Positions 45,710 to 54,632 of a DNA stretch of 64,000 bases are shown here, piece by piece. Every line of letters starts with the position of its first letter. Positions within the stretch are counted from its first letter, which is position 1. A model generated the notes under the pieces. That model worked only from the letters and a program-made list of their open reading frames with translations. It ran no database searches and was not told the origin of the DNA. A program made the translations under genes and the position numbers. The stretch lies in contig NZ_CP117416.1 of the NCBI RefSeq assembly GCF_028606985.1, positions 651,001 to 715,000 on the forward strand, in the 5' to 3' direction. The DNA is from Paenibacillus kyungheensis. Lineage in GTDB: Bacteria; Bacillota; Bacilli; Paenibacillales; Paenibacillaceae.

Positions 45710-45856
45710 ATGTATAATTCGCCTTATATTATGCGGATATACATAAGTTTTTCACAATATAAGCATTATAATTCAGTTATACCTGAAATAAGGAATTTAT
45801 TGGAAAAGGAGGAAGATCGTCTGCTCGTGATTGTATTGTCTATGGAGATGTCGTGA
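45710..45856 (+). CDS. Possible 48-residue peptide gene
   Basis: ATG with AAAGGAATAAGG upstream. It encodes MYNSPYIMRIYISF and continues to a hydrophobic C-terminus (LLVIVLSMEMS). It sits between the RRNPP regulator and the chitinase, where PlcR-type systems carry their peptide gene. It lacks a secretion signal, so it may be fortuitous. A frame starting at 45641 overlaps the terminator and has no ribosome site. Confidence 0.25.
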   Translation: MYNSPYIMRIYISFSQYKHYNSVIPEIRNLLEKEEDRLLVIVLSMEMS

Positions 45857-45912
45857 AAAGCAACCGTCGTATAACGCATGATCTTATTCCACTATTTGAA
45901 GGAGTGCATATA

Positions 45913-47154
45913 ATGAATATCATTCAAAAAGGCAAATTAATGAAATGGGTACTGGCTGGAGTAATGAGTTGTTCACTGCTAGCAACATCTATGCCAACGA
46001 CTCAAGCCGCAGATAGTGCTTCAACAATGCCAAGTATTAGTGGTAAAAAAGTTATGGTGGGTTACTGGCAAAATTGGACGTCTTCTGCCAAAGATGGATA
46101 CGCGGGAGGATCTTCACGCACAATAGCTTTAAGTGAATCTCCAACAGCTTATAATGTCGTTACAGTTGCTTTTATGACTGGCAACGGGATTCCTACATTC
46201 AAGCCAGATCGAGGAACGGATGCTGAATTTCGTCAGCAAGTGGCTACATTAAATGCAAGAGGAACAGCCGTTATTCTTTCGTTAGGTGGAGCAGATGCAC
46301 ATGTGCAACTGAGTGCAGGACAAGAGCAAGCATTTGCCAATGAAATTATTCGTCTGGTCGATGTGTATGGTTTTGATGGATTAGATATCGATTTGGAGCA
46401 AAATTCGATCAAAGCAGGAAGCAACACAACCGTTATTCCTTCCGCTCTCAAAATTGTCAAAAATCATTACAAAGCTCAAGGACAGAACTTTTTGATCAGT
46501 ATGGCTCCGGAATTTCCATACCTCAAGCCAGGTGGAGCGTACGAACCATACTTAACCAGTCTAGCAGGTTATTATGACTTTATAGCGCCTCAACTATACA
46601 ATCAAGCAGGTGACGGTATTTGGGTAGATGAAGTGAGCAAATGGTTAGCGCAAAATTCAGATGCAGACAAATACAATTTCCTTTACTATATGGCAGATTC
46701 CTTTATTCATGGCACAAGAGGATTACTACAGATTCCAGCCGATAAATTAGTGCTAGGGTTACCAGCGAATCCAGATGCAGGTGGCAATGGAACTGTCAAA
46801 GATCCAACAGTAGTCTATAACGTATTTTCCAAATTACAATCACAAGGGCAATCGCTTAAAGGTCTAATGACATGGTCAGTGAACTGGGATCTGGGTAGCA
46901 ATAGCGCAGGAACACCGTATAATAAAGCATTCTCCAATGCATATTATAACTTGATCTATAACGGTACTGCGCCAACGACTCCAACCACACCGACTATACC
47001 AACCAATCCTACTCAACCAACAGCCAAAGCATGGACAGCGTCTGCGGTATATGTTGGTGGAGATACAGTCAGCTATAATGGCAAAACGTATCGTGCCAAA
47101 TGGTGGACTACCGGCGAGACACCAGGACAAGCAGATGTATGGCAACAGCTATAA
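45913..47154 (+). CDS. Secreted GH18 chitinase with CBM5
   Basis: 413 residues. A signal peptide (to about residue 32, TTQAAD) is followed by a GH18 barrel with SLGGAD (about 123-128) and DGLDIDLE (155-162, acid Glu162). IAPQLYNQAG and GLMTWSVNWD complete the active site. A Thr/Pro linker (TPTTPTIPTNPTQP) joins a C-terminal chitin-binding CBM5 of about 45 residues with the conserved aromatic residues. It cuts chitin outside the cell. The ATG at 45913 follows AAGGAG at 8 nt. A GTG at 45853 is in frame but gives an unusual N-terminus. It forms a pair with the AA10 gene. Confidence 0.92.
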   Translation: MNIIQKGKLMKWVLAGVMSCSLLATSMPTTQAADSASTMPSISGKKVMVGYWQNWTSSAKDGYAGGSSRTIALSESPTAYNVVTVAFMTGNGIPTFKPDRGTDAEFRQQVATLNARGTAVILSLGGADAHVQLSAGQEQAFANEIIRLVDVYGFDGLDIDLEQNSIKAGSNTTVIPSALKIVKNHYKAQGQNFLISMAPEFPYLKPGGAYEPYLTSLAGYYDFIAPQLYNQAGDGIWVDEVSKWLAQNSDADKYNFLYYMADSFIHGTRGLLQIPADKLVLGLPANPDAGGNGTVKDPTVVYNVFSKLQSQGQSLKGLMTWSVNWDLGSNSAGTPYNKAFSNAYYNLIYNGTAPTTPTTPTIPTNPTQPTAKAWTASAVYVGGDTVSYNGKTYRAKWWTTGETPGQADVWQQL

Positions 47155-47217
47155 TCTCTTTTTCGATCAAATAAATCTATACCGCATAGCGAGTGATATT
47201 ATTGGGGAGGTATATAG

Positions 47218-48006
47218 ATGAATTGGAGAAAAGCGATGACAGCGACTGTTGCTATCAGTACATGTGCGTTGTTGATGAGCAGTACGATATGGGCACATGG
47301 TTATATTGAACAGCCTGCTAGTCGTGCTTACAAAGGATCGAATGCACTGGGGCTGAATACCAATGTAGGCAGTGCACAGTATGAACCGCAAAGTATCGAA
47401 GCACTCAAAGGATACCCTGCGGCAGGGCCAGCAGATGGACATATCGCTAGTGGAGGGGTTGCAGGTTTTGCACCATTAGATGAGCAGACATCTACCCGCT
47501 GGCACAAAACGGATATCAAAACAGGTGCACTTAAAGTGCAATGGAAATTAACAGCTCAACATGCGACAGCCAGTTGGAAATATTATATGACCAAACAAGG
47601 CTGGAATCCAAATGAGCCACTAAAGCGCAGTGCATTACAAGAAATTGCAGTCATTAATGATAATGGAGCCAAGCCATCTGCGAATGTGAGTCAGACGATT
47701 AATATTCCATCGGATCGTAGTGGTTATCATGTGATTTTGGGCGTATGGGATATTAGTGATACTGCCAATGCTTTTTATCAAGTGATCGATGTGAATGTTA
47801 CAGGTCAGGGTACAGGAGGCACCCCACCGACTACCCCTACTAATCCAGACCAACCTTCTGCTAATAACGCTTGGACTGCTTCTGGGATTTATGTAGGTGG
47901 AGATACGGTCAGCTATAACGGCAAAACGTATCGTGCCAAATGGTGGACAAGTGGAGAAGCTCCGGGTACATCGGATGTGTGGGAATTGCTGGCACGATTG
48001 CAGTAA
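47218..48006 (+). CDS. AA10 lytic polysaccharide monooxygenase with CBM5
   Basis: 262 residues. The signal peptide ends at TIWA, leaving His27 as the N-terminal copper ligand ([10 protein letters not shown]). The second His-brace ligand is His96 ([10 protein letters not shown]). The AA10 domain runs to about residue 195, followed by a Pro/Thr linker and a CBM5 almost identical to that of the chitinase. It oxidatively opens crystalline chitin for the chitinase encoded 64 nt upstream. GGGGAGG precedes the ATG. Confidence 0.93.
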   Translation: MNWRKAMTATVAISTCALLMSSTIWAHGYIEQPASRAYKGSNALGLNTNVGSAQYEPQSIEALKGYPAAGPADGHIASGGVAGFAPLDEQTSTRWHKTDIKTGALKVQWKLTAQHATASWKYYMTKQGWNPNEPLKRSALQEIAVINDNGAKPSANVSQTINIPSDRSGYHVILGVWDISDTANAFYQVIDVNVTGQGTGGTPPTTPTNPDQPSANNAWTASGIYVGGDTVSYNGKTYRAKWWTSGEAPGTSDVWELLARLQ

Positions 48007-48085
48007 ATTCATGTTTGCTATATCATGTCCAGTTCAATCTGTTTTTTGAAATAGTTCTATTGGATTTGAAATAACAATACAGCTC

Positions 48086-48146
48086 AAAGCCCATCTATAT
48101 CGAATCCAGTAAGAGGTACTGGCTCGGTGTAGATGGGCTTTTTTTG
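48086..48146 (+). terminator. Terminator of the chitin genes
   Basis: AAAGCCCATCTA and TAGATGGGCTTT flank an inner CCAGTA/TACTGG hairpin and are followed by T. Confidence 0.85.
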
Positions 48147-48182
48147 AATTGGAGTGTATCTAAATGCGTAAAAGAGGAGAGG

Positions 48183-48410
48183 TTATACCGAACGAGCGAG
48201 TTGTCCATTCATCAGTAAGCGAGTGGTTAGATATTTACGAGCATCAGCAGTAATAAGATGAAGATCATCATACTTAGTACTAGAGCGATCTTTACTAAAT
48301 TTGACCAGTGCGCCTTCCAGATTTTCCTGAATCGCAACTACTACATATCCGCTATCTAGAAATTGATCGATCGCCAGCTTTTCTTTTTCAAAATCAGCGA
48401 ACGCAGACAT
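48183..48410 (-). CDS. Small protein encoded with dihydropyrimidinase
   Basis: 75 residues, soluble, with a short alpha/beta pattern (FADFEKEKLAIDQFLDSGYVVVAIQENLEG). Its ATG shares one base with the dihydropyrimidinase stop (TAATG), and the GGAGG site lies in the end of that gene. It is thus the last gene of the preT-preA-hydA operon. It is too small to be the missing beta-ureidopropionase. Function unknown. Confidence 0.65.
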   Translation of the reverse strand: MSAFADFEKEKLAIDQFLDSGYVVVAIQENLEGALVKFSKDRSSTKYDDLHLITADARKYLTTRLLMNGQLARSV

Positions 48411-49843
48411 TATCGTATTCCTCCGCTTACTTTTTCTGCTGTAGAAGATAACTCTACTGTAGGTACTTCAAACCGATTACGGTGCAAATATTGACCTGCT
48501 CCCGGTGTACCGACAAATTGTTTATCTCGAATAACAAATTCGCCTCTGCTCAGTACAGATACCGGCTCACCTGTAATTTCTATACCTTCAAAAGCATTAT
48601 AATCCACATTCATATGATGTGTTTGTACAGAGATCGTTCGTTTCACTGTAGGATCGAAAATAACGATATCCGCATCGCTACCGATTGCAAGTGTACCTTT
48701 TTGCGGAAAAAGTCCAAATAGACGTGAACTAGCGGTAGCGATAATATCAACAAATTTGTTAAGTGAGATACGCCCCTTAGCCACCCCTTCAGAGTACAAT
48801 ACGCTGAATCGATCTTCGATCATCGGACCGCCATTCGGAATTTTGGAGAAGTCATGCAGTCCCAGATCTTTTTGCCCTTTAAAATTAAAAGAACACTGAT
48901 CAGAACCGATCGTTTGCAGACTGCCATTCCAGAGTGCATCCCAGAGAACATCTTGATTCCATTTCTCACGTAGAGGAGGAGACCATACATATTTAGCACC
49001 TTCAAAATCGGGTTTCTCCAGATCGCTCTGATCCAACAGTAAATATTGCGGACATGTTTCTCCATATACACGTAGACCTTTACGGCGAGCTTCTTCGATT
49101 TTGTAGACAGCTTCAGCACAGGTTACATGGACTACGTATAATTGTGAATCGGTAAGACCGGTAAGATAAGCGGCACGTCCAGTCGCTTCGCCTTCCAATT
49201 CAGGAGGACGCGTCAGTGCATGATAGATCGGATCAGTCTGTCCAGCGGCGAGTGCTTGTTCAACCAGATATTCGATCACATCGCCATTTTCAGCATGTAC
49301 CATAACCAGTGCGCCTTCACGTTTAGCAGTCTGTAACGTTCTGAATAGTGTACCGTCATCAGCTTGAAACGTATTTTTGTATGCCATAAATACTTTAAAA
49401 GAAGTGATACCTTCATTTTCAATAATCTGAGGTAATTCATCCAGTACGATATCGTTAATCTCGGACACCATAAGATGGAAGCTATAATCAATTACTGCTT
49501 TGTCTCGTGATTTGTTATGCCATGTATCTACAGCACTTTGCAATGTATTGCCTTTGGTCGTTAAGCAAAAATCGATTACTGTCGTCGTTCCACCGAATGC
49601 AGCTGCTTTGGTGCCGGTCTCAAAATCATCAGCAGTTACTGTACCACCGAAAGGCATATCCAGATGAGTATGAGGATCTATCCCTCCTGGAAAAACATAA
49701 CAACCACTTGCATCAATAATTTCTGCACCTTCAGCTTCTACATGAAGTCCTATACTGGCAATAATCCCATTTTCGATTAATAAATCAGCGACATACGTAT
49801 CTGATGCCGTGACAATCGTTCCATTTCGAATAATCTTTTTCAT
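48410..49843 (-). CDS. hydA: Dihydropyrimidinase / D-hydantoinase
   Basis: Cyclic amidohydrolase (477 residues) that opens dihydrouracil or dihydrothymine to N-carbamoyl-beta-amino acids. Metal-site motifs are GGIDPHTHLDMPFGG, the carboxylated Lys in SFKVFMAYK, HAENGD, VVHVTCAEA and SDQCSFNFKGQKDLG, which is the typical dihydropyrimidinase signature. It overlaps preA by 4 nt (ATGA). The second enzyme of the reductive pyrimidine route, it could also act on other hydantoins. Confidence 0.92.
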   Translation of the reverse strand: MKKIIRNGTIVTASDTYVADLLIENGIIASIGLHVEAEGAEIIDASGCYVFPGGIDPHTHLDMPFGGTVTADDFETGTKAAAFGGTTTVIDFCLTTKGNTLQSAVDTWHNKSRDKAVIDYSFHLMVSEINDIVLDELPQIIENEGITSFKVFMAYKNTFQADDGTLFRTLQTAKREGALVMVHAENGDVIEYLVEQALAAGQTDPIYHALTRPPELEGEATGRAAYLTGLTDSQLYVVHVTCAEAVYKIEEARRKGLRVYGETCPQYLLLDQSDLEKPDFEGAKYVWSPPLREKWNQDVLWDALWNGSLQTIGSDQCSFNFKGQKDLGLHDFSKIPNGGPMIEDRFSVLYSEGVAKGRISLNKFVDIIATASSRLFGLFPQKGTLAIGSDADIVIFDPTVKRTISVQTHHMNVDYNAFEGIEITGEPVSVLSRGEFVIRDKQFVGTPGAGQYLHRNRFEVPTVELSSTAEKVSGGIR

Positions 49844-51132
49844 CCAATCACCTCTGCTCCAGTATAGGAATTATTCAGTGAACCGATCATTTTTTGACGA
49901 TCGTTCCAGCTCATCGGTGCCATGCCATTTTCGATTTCGATCATATCTATTGCTCCATCAACAGGGCATACAATCGAACATAGATTACAACCTACGCAAT
50001 CTTCTTCACGCACTTGCAAAATACTTTTACCTTCGGCATTTGTTAACATATCTATACATTGGTGAGAAGTGTCTTCACAAGCAATATGGCACTTGTTACA
50101 GTTAATACAATTGTCTTCATTAATACGAGCAACCACCTGATAATTAAGATCCAGATCACCCCAGTTGGAGTAACGGGATACACTTTGACCAATCAGTTCA
50201 TGAACTGATGTTAGACCTTTATCATCTAAATAATTATTCAGACCATCAATCATTTCTTCAACAATACGGAATCCATGATGCATCGCTGCGGTACAGACTT
50301 GAATCCCTGTAGCGCCCATTAACATAAATTCAACCACATCTTGCCATGTGGAGATACCACCTATACCGGATATCGGTACGCCTACATTGATATCACGCGC
50401 ACATTCAGCTAACATATTAAGCGCAATCGGCTTTACTGCTGGCCCGCAATATCCGCCATGTGCACCTTTGCCTCCTACATGAGGAATCGTATTCCAGCTA
50501 TGGATATCAACACCGGCTAGACTATTAATCGTATTGATAAGACTAATCGCGTCCGCTCCGCCTTTAACAGCATGACGGGCAACTACAGTAATGTCTGTGA
50601 TATTTGGTGTTAATTTTACAATCACAGGTGTAGTTGCTACTTCTTTAGCCCATGTGGTCTGTGCTTGCACAAGATCAGGTTGTTGACCGGAAGCGGCTCC
50701 CATGCCACGTTCAGCCATCCCGTGCGGACAACCAAAGTTAAGTTCTAGTCCATCCACACCTACATCTTCGACTCGCTTTACAATTTCATGCCATTTGTAT
50801 TGTGTTGGCTCCACCATAAGTGAAGCAATGACTGCATGATTGGGGAATCGCTTTTTCGTTTCATAGATTTCTTTGAGATTCACATCCAACGGACGATCAG
50901 AGATTAATTCAATATTGTTAAATCCAGCCACTCGTTGTCCATTGAAATTAACGGCTGCAAATCGGGCAGATGTATTAATAATCGGATCACCCAGCGTTTT
51001 CCAGACAGCTCCGCCCCAACCTGCTTCAAAAGCACGTTGTACTTGATACCCTGTATTGGTAGGTGGCGCAGAAGCGAGCCAGAACGGGTTAGGGGAACGT
51101 ATACCTGCAAGATCAATACTCAAATCTGCCAT
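49840..51132 (-). CDS. preA: NAD-dependent dihydropyrimidine dehydrogenase subunit PreA
   Basis: 430 residues. A dihydroorotate-dehydrogenase-like FMN barrel (VDGLELNFGCPHGMAERGMG, PVIVKLTPNITDI, GIGGISTWQDVVEFMLMGA) is joined to a C-terminal ferredoxin domain with two 4Fe-4S motifs (CINCNKCHIAC, CVGCNLCSIVC). With PreT it reduces uracil and thymine. The ATG at 51132 follows AGGAGGT by 8-9 nt. An ATG three codons earlier (51141) is less well placed. Confidence 0.93.
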   Translation of the reverse strand: MADLSIDLAGIRSPNPFWLASAPPTNTGYQVQRAFEAGWGGAVWKTLGDPIINTSARFAAVNFNGQRVAGFNNIELISDRPLDVNLKEIYETKKRFPNHAVIASLMVEPTQYKWHEIVKRVEDVGVDGLELNFGCPHGMAERGMGAASGQQPDLVQAQTTWAKEVATTPVIVKLTPNITDITVVARHAVKGGADAISLINTINSLAGVDIHSWNTIPHVGGKGAHGGYCGPAVKPIALNMLAECARDINVGVPISGIGGISTWQDVVEFMLMGATGIQVCTAAMHHGFRIVEEMIDGLNNYLDDKGLTSVHELIGQSVSRYSNWGDLDLNYQVVARINEDNCINCNKCHIACEDTSHQCIDMLTNAEGKSILQVREEDCVGCNLCSIVCPVDGAIDMIEIENGMAPMSWNDRQKMIGSLNNSYTGAEVIG

Positions 51133-51185
51133 AATTAACAACCTCCTATAAATATCATTTCATCTATACCATAAAAGAGAACACC

Positions 51186-52577
51186 TTATACGATCGAACT
51201 TAGGGAATGATCTTGTTGTGGAAGCAAATGTTTGCTAATAGCATAAGCGGCTAATTTGCCTTGTTGTGCTGCTGATACAACCATCGCTTCACCTTGACCT
51301 GCTCCGAATATAATATCGCCAGCCGCATATACTTTAGGATTGGAAGTACGATGAGTAGAAGTATCTATTTTGACAACCCCCCATGAATGTTCCAGTCCGA
51401 AATGTTCGATAAGATCTGTACGACGTTCTTGTCCAATCGCTGTCACAACAGCATCTACAGGCATTAAGAATTCAGAACCTTCGACAGGCATTGGTACTAA
51501 TCGTCCATCTTTACCGATTTCACCTGTTAATTTCATTTGTACACATTCTAGATGGGTGACTTTACCTGTAGCATCACCGATAATTCGTTTCGGTAAAGTT
51601 AACCAGTTGAATTCTACGCCTTCTTGTTTAGCAAATTCATACTCAAAATCATAAGCAGTCATTTCTTCACGTGTACGACGATAGACCATTTTGACATTGG
51701 CAGCACCCAAGCGTACAGAACAGGTAGCTCCATCAATTGCAGTATTTCCTGCGCCGATCACAGCTACTTTTTTGCCGAGCAGATTGATATTAGGTTGACC
51801 TGTTTTGGTCTGTTCAACCAGTTGAATCGCATCATAGACACCTTCTAGCTGTTCACCTTCTATACGAATAGGAGGGACATATCCCATTCCGGCAGCTAAT
51901 ACGACAGCATCATATTCAGCCAGCAGTTGTTCAGAAGTGATATCCACGCCTACTTTCATATTAGTACGAATATCGACGCCTAATTGTTGAACTTGTTGCA
52001 CTTCCCAGAGAGAGATGGACTGAGGTAAACGGAATGACACAATACCATGTGTATCCAGTCCGCCTGCAAGTGGTTTGGATTCGTAGATCACCACCTGGAA
52101 TCCTTCGCGTGCTAATTCACGAGCAGCAGCTAATCCAGCAGGGCCTCCACCAATGACAGCCACTTTCTTTTCATTTGATATACCTGCTTCGAATAATTGA
52201 GCATCTTTTTCGATAGCCCAATCGGTGGCATACCGTTGTAATCTACCGATATCTATTGGTTTTGAACTTTCATTGAGTACACAGGCGCCTTCACATAGTT
52301 CTTCTGTTGGACAGACACGTGCACAACTGGCTCCAACAGGATTAGCATCCATAATCGTATAGGCAGCACCTTTTAGGTTGTCGGTAGCGATTCGTTTAAT
52401 AAAAGAAGGGATATTGATTCCGGTAGGACAAGCTGTTATACAGGGGGCATCATAACAGTATAGACAGCGATTCGATTCTTCTATAGCTCCCTTATGGGTT
52501 AGACCAGGCTCTGCTTCAGCAAAGTTGCGCATAAACATATCTGGTGAAAATGAAGTAAATGTAGAAGAATGTTCCAT
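51186..52577 (-). CDS. preT: NAD-dependent dihydropyrimidine dehydrogenase subunit PreT
   Basis: 463 residues. N-terminal cysteine-rich segments (CLYCYDAPCITACPTGI, GASCARVCPTEELCEGAC) resemble the 4Fe-4S domain of glutamate synthase small subunits. FAD and NAD(P)H Rossmann motifs (VAVIGGGPAGLAAARELA, VAVIGAGNTAIDGA) and a C-terminal AAGDIIFGAGQGE follow. It is the electron-transfer partner of PreA. First gene of a four-gene minus-strand operon, with AGGAGG 8 nt before the ATG. Confidence 0.93.
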   Translation of the reverse strand: MEHSSTFTSFSPDMFMRNFAEAEPGLTHKGAIEESNRCLYCYDAPCITACPTGINIPSFIKRIATDNLKGAAYTIMDANPVGASCARVCPTEELCEGACVLNESSKPIDIGRLQRYATDWAIEKDAQLFEAGISNEKKVAVIGGGPAGLAAARELAREGFQVVIYESKPLAGGLDTHGIVSFRLPQSISLWEVQQVQQLGVDIRTNMKVGVDITSEQLLAEYDAVVLAAGMGYVPPIRIEGEQLEGVYDAIQLVEQTKTGQPNINLLGKKVAVIGAGNTAIDGATCSVRLGAANVKMVYRRTREEMTAYDFEYEFAKQEGVEFNWLTLPKRIIGDATGKVTHLECVQMKLTGEIGKDGRLVPMPVEGSEFLMPVDAVVTAIGQERRTDLIEHFGLEHSWGVVKIDTSTHRTSNPKVYAAGDIIFGAGQGEAMVVSAAQQGKLAAYAISKHLLPQQDHSLSSIV

Positions 52578-52612
52578 CGGTTAAACCTCCTTAGAATTCT
52601 TTATGTTTATGA

Positions 52613-52629
52613 TGTTAAATAATGTAACA
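52613..52629 (-). promoter_or_regulatory. GlnR/TnrA-type nitrogen box upstream of preT
   Basis: TGTTAAATAATGTAACA is an exact fit to TGTNA-N7-TNACA, 36-52 bp before the preT start. So close to the start codon, it probably blocks the promoter when GlnR is bound. Confidence 0.6.
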
Positions 52630-52785
52630 CATTTTAATAGTTTTTCGATATATTTTAGAATTTTTTGTTGAAAATATTTATAAATAACATCAAAATCATA
52701 AATATAGTATAATTTATATCTATATAAGTTATGTATTCTGACATTTATATATTAAAACTATAGTCAATGTGTCTTTTTTTTACAC

Positions 52786-52800
52786 TAGACAGAGTGTCTA
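52786..52800. promoter_or_regulatory. Palindrome between preT and pucR
   Basis: TAGAC-AGAGT-GTCTA is a perfect inverted repeat in the divergent intergenic space. It is a candidate operator for the PucR-type protein or another regulator. Confidence 0.35.
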
Positions 52801-52943
52801 ATTTCGAAAGTTAATTTTTGACGACTGTTTTGAAATGATTGGAATAGAGCAACAAAGCTAGAAGTAGCGCAGAGACAGGTCCGGTTGAACGTTACTTTAG
52901 CAGAGTTTAATCTATTCGTTGCTTACAGAAAGGTGGGGGAAAT

Positions 52944-54632
52944 ATGGATAGTAACCGTATGTTTACAATCGAAGATGCGATGACAAGACCTTTATTTGCT
53001 CAAGCAGAAGTGATCGGTGGAAGTCGAGGAATTTCCAATTCTGTTCGCTGGGTGCATATTCTGGAAAGTTCCAATTTTGAAAGTTTAATTCATGGCGAAG
53101 AAATGATTTTGACAACAGGGATACAATTCCATAGTCAACTGACAACAGCGCTTGAATTTATGGACAATTTAATTCAGAAAAAAGCAGCCTGTCTTTGTAT
53201 TGAATTAGGCGACTTTTTTCAAACGATTCCGGTTGAAATGATTGAGCTTGCTGATCGGTACGATTTTCCATTGATCATTTTTAAAGAAACGGTACGCTTT
53301 GTAGATATTACATTGGATCTCCATTCCTTAATTATTAATCATCATCACCGGATGCTTCAAAAGTTAGAACGTATTTCGCGTGAATTCAATCGACTAACAT
53401 TAACTTCGCAAGGTACTCATAAAGTGTTACAACTACTTCATCAAAGCACCCATCATCAAGTAGTTTATTTACAGTTGCAAGGCAAACCTTCTTTTTTTCC
53501 AGCATTGTCTCCTGATAAACAACGCCCGTTATTACAATTTTTCGCAGAGTTTAATGAAAGTATGGATGGTGTACAGCATGATACTGCGCCCTATTTTCGC
53601 GAATATGAACAGCAAAGTATTGTATTAAAACCTGTAGGTGCTTTGGATCAGACATGGGCATATATTATGTTGATCTGTCCGCACAAACCGCAAGAATATG
53701 AGTGTTTATTGCTAGATTCAGCTTCTCTTTCAATCGCTCAAGAATTGTTGCGTACCCGTTATATGGAAGAACGCAAATTATTTTCGGAAAATTTATGGGT
53801 CGAGGAATTGATCTACGGACGTATCGAAGACGAGAATCGACTCAAAAGTCTGATCGGGCCTGATTTTAATATGATGAACGAATTGCCTTATCGTGTCTGT
53901 CTGATCGAGATCGAAAATCCTCAAGATGTAAAATGGAACAGTTCAGAAAATGAGTGGGAATCGATCACATTCCATCTTTCGCTGGTATTGCGTTCAATTT
54001 TTGAAAAGTATCTGTTCCATCCGTTAATCACGCTCAAAAATAATCGCCTGACAGTTATAGCGCTGGATAGACAAGCCAAAATGCCTGCGAAGCCAAGACT
54101 TCAACAGGCATTACAATCGCTCCAACAGATTCATTCCGATGATAAGCTCAAGCATTTGAAATTAATTATCGGTGTTAGTAAAGCAGGGCATCATTTGAAA
54201 AATGCTTCAGCCAGTTATCAGGAAGCAGTACAGGCATTGTCCCTTTATAATTGCTCTGAGAGTACGTTGCTATTTTATGAAGAATTAGGTGTTTTTCAAT
54301 TACTGCTTAGTCTTAACGATGGCAAAACACTACAGACATTTATTCGCAACTATCTAGGGCCTTTAATCGATCACGATCAGACCAAAGGCAGTGAGTTACT
54401 GCTTACACTACGAGTGTATCTTGATCATGACGGTTCCAAACAGATTGCTGCTCAGAAATTATTTATTGTTCGTCAATCGTTATACTATCGGTTGGACAAA
54501 ATTACAGAATTGTTAGGTGAAGATTATATGTCACCTGAAAATCGCATATCGATTCAAGTAGCTTTGCGTGCGTATCAATTTCTGTATCCTGAAAAAATGT
54601 CGTTACCTAATGCTCACTCATCACATGTTTGA
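52944..54632 (+). CDS. PucR-family transcriptional regulator
   Basis: 562 residues. The N-terminal purine-catabolism regulator domain (FTIEDAMTRPLFAQAEVIGGSRG, WVHILESSNFESLIHGEEMILTTG) is followed by a central region. A C-terminal HTH_30 has LRVYLDHDGSKQIAAQKLFIVRQSLYYRLDKI. Placed between the two arms of the pyrimidine locus, it is the likely pathway-specific activator. Its 3' end overlaps the convergent aminotransferase gene by 26 nt. Confidence 0.88.
   Translation: MDSNRMFTIEDAMTRPLFAQAEVIGGSRGISNSVRWVHILESSNFESLIHGEEMILTTGIQFHSQLTTALEFMDNLIQKKAACLCIELGDFFQTIPVEMIELADRYDFPLIIFKETVRFVDITLDLHSLIINHHHRMLQKLERISREFNRLTLTSQGTHKVLQLLHQSTHHQVVYLQLQGKPSFFPALSPDKQRPLLQFFAEFNESMDGVQHDTAPYFREYEQQSIVLKPVGALDQTWAYIMLICPHKPQEYECLLLDSASLSIAQELLRTRYMEERKLFSENLWVEELIYGRIEDENRLKSLIGPDFNMMNELPYRVCLIEIENPQDVKWNSSENEWESITFHLSLVLRSIFEKYLFHPLITLKNNRLTVIALDRQAKMPAKPRLQQALQSLQQIHSDDKLKHLKLIIGVSKAGHHLKNASASYQEAVQALSLYNCSESTLLFYEELGVFQLLLSLNDGKTLQTFIRNYLGPLIDHDQTKGSELLLTLRVYLDHDGSKQIAAQKLFIVRQSLYYRLDKITELLGEDYMSPENRISIQVALRAYQFLYPEKMSLPNAHSSHV

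Noticed and set aside
45641..45856. 71-codon frame starting at 45641
   Set aside because: Its start lies inside the terminator hairpin of the regulator gene and has no ribosome site. Only the inner 48-codon frame was kept, at low confidence.
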